Part shown: in pieces, positions 5,167 through 5,882 of the stretch
Layout of the letters: each line of letters starts with the position of its first letter
How positions within the stretch are numbered: position 1 is the first letter of the stretch
NCBI GenBank assembly: GCA_026416215.1
Contig: JAOAFP010000092.1
Coordinates: 1 to 5,882 of the forward strand
Direction of reading: 5' to 3'
Length of the DNA stretch: 5,882 bases
DNA from: Negativicutes bacterium
GTDB taxonomy: Bacteria > Bacillota > Negativicutes > SKW292
The notes under the pieces: generated by a model
The model's database searches: none
Seen by the model: the letters and a program-made list of their open reading frames with translations, nothing else
Told to the model about the DNA's origin: nothing
Translations under genes and position numbers: made by a program

Positions 5167-5882
5167 AACCGGTCACCTATCCGTTGCTGCCAGATGGCGA
5201 TGGCCGCTACCAGCAACCCATCGCCGGCGAGCAGCAGGAAACCGATGGGTATCGTCCCCAGCAGGATCAAATCAGGCGAAGACTGGATAACGCCGGACAT
5301 AACGTATACTCCAAGCCCGCCGGCGCCAACGTAGGCGGCCAGCACCGCCCCACCCACCGTCTGGTTTACCGCTGTCCGGATACCTGACAGCAGTGTGCCG
5401 CCAGCCAGGGGCAGCTCGATGAACAGCAGCCGCTGCCAGCCTTTCAGTCCCAGTGCGGTGGCCGACGGTGCGTATTTCAGCCGTATCTGGCCCAGTCCGC
5501 TGCGGGTAGCTGTCGTTACCGGGAACATGGCGTACAGGGCCAGGGCGGCAACGGCCGGGGCCGGACCCAGTCCGGACAGCCCGGCGATAAAGGCCGTACT
5601 GACGAACAGGGCGAGCAGCGAAATAGTGGGTATGGTCTGGCTTAGGGTGAGAAGTTTTTCCACCAGGTTTCCCCAGCCGGGACGACCGGCAGTCAGACTG
5701 CCCAGGGCCATACCCAGCGTCGCGGCGGCAAGCAGGCTGACTGCTGCCAGCGTGCAATGCTCGCCGAAAAGCTGCCAGAACTCATCATGGCGGGCTGCAT
5801 AGGTCCTCACAACTGACAGGCCGGCGTACAGATCGCTTTGTTCGGCGATGAGCGCCATGGCCGCAGTCAGACCGTACAGGGC
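5163..5882 (-). CDS. Osmoprotectant-type ABC importer permease, YehY-like, 5' end missing
   Basis: Membrane permease of the same importer; 239 residues are visible and the frame is open to the right edge. Family marks: SQTIPTISLLAL (81-92), the EAA-type loop PSATALGLKGWQRLLFIELP (139-158), then AAYVGAGGLGVYVMSGVI (182-199). ATG 5858 is unlikely to be the true start: no Shine-Dalgarno precedes it, and the eight codons upstream (ALYGLTAA) read like the end of a membrane helix. The segment LSVVRTYAARHDEF (22-35) aligns by eye with the middle of E. coli YehY (about 385 residues, recalled from memory), which carries an extra multi-helix N-terminal region. I therefore infer that some 100-150 residues lie beyond the window. 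It overlaps the ATPase start by four bases. The substrate-binding protein and operon promoter are expected further right. Confidence 0.87.
   Translation of the reverse strand, partial: ALYGLTAAMALIAEQSDLYAGLSVVRTYAARHDEFWQLFGEHCTLAAVSLLAAATLGMALGSLTAGRPGWGNLVEKLLTLSQTIPTISLLALFVSTAFIAGLSGLGPAPAVAALALYAMFPVTTATRSGLGQIRLKYAPSATALGLKGWQRLLFIELPLAGGTLLSGIRTAVNQTVGGAVLAAYVGAGGLGVYVMSGVIQSSPDLILLGTIPIGFLLLAGDGLLVAAIAIWQQRIGDRL

Noticed and set aside
1..5882. CRISPR array, tRNA or rRNA genes, insertion sequence, or a new defence system
   Set aside because: No spaced direct repeats, tRNA-like cloverleaf, rRNA signature, transposase or unassigned gene cluster was seen. Almost all of the window is covered by recognisable families.

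Overview
The window looks like a draft-assembly contig, probably metagenomic or a low-coverage genome, from a fairly GC-rich bacterium. Its first 34 bases are an exact Illumina Nextera transposon adapter and not biology, so real sequence starts at about position 35. The short soluble chemoreceptor, the purine-rich Shine-Dalgarno sequences, an extended -10 promoter and an OpuC/OsmU-type importer would all fit an anaerobic Firmicute (Negativicutes or Clostridia-like). That assignment is inference and is weak.

Layout. (1) 35-1029, minus: a sodium:solute symporter whose C-terminal part is cut off by the contig edge. (2) 1030-1324: a divergent intergenic region with a good extended -10 promoter for the symporter, several short palindromes and a leader hairpin. 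(3) 1325-2163, plus: a small cytoplasmic methyl-accepting chemotaxis-type signal transducer, broken by a one-base deletion in an A run at 2039-2044. Its proper C-terminus is intact in the next frame. (4) 2213-3334, plus: a secreted family GH76 glycoside hydrolase (alpha-1,6-mannanase family), probably co-transcribed with the transducer and closed by a strong intrinsic terminator at 3390-3426. (5) 3519-5882, minus: three tightly overlapping genes, permease-ATPase-permease in transcription order, of an osmoprotectant-type (OpuB/OpuC/YehYXW-OsmU) ABC importer. The first permease runs off the right edge, and the substrate-binding protein is not in the window.

How the genes fit together. The ABC genes form one translationally coupled operon and should work as one importer for a quaternary amine or related compatible solute. 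The GH76 enzyme would act outside the cell on alpha-mannan-type glycans. The neighbouring chemoreceptor-like protein has no membrane segment, so it would sense something inside the cell. A functional link between these two and the symporter is possible but not shown. I see no mobile element, CRISPR array, RNA gene or clearly new system. The points most worth a second look are the adapter, the frameshift in the chemoreceptor, the chemoreceptor-GH76 pairing, and the palindrome-rich divergent promoter region.
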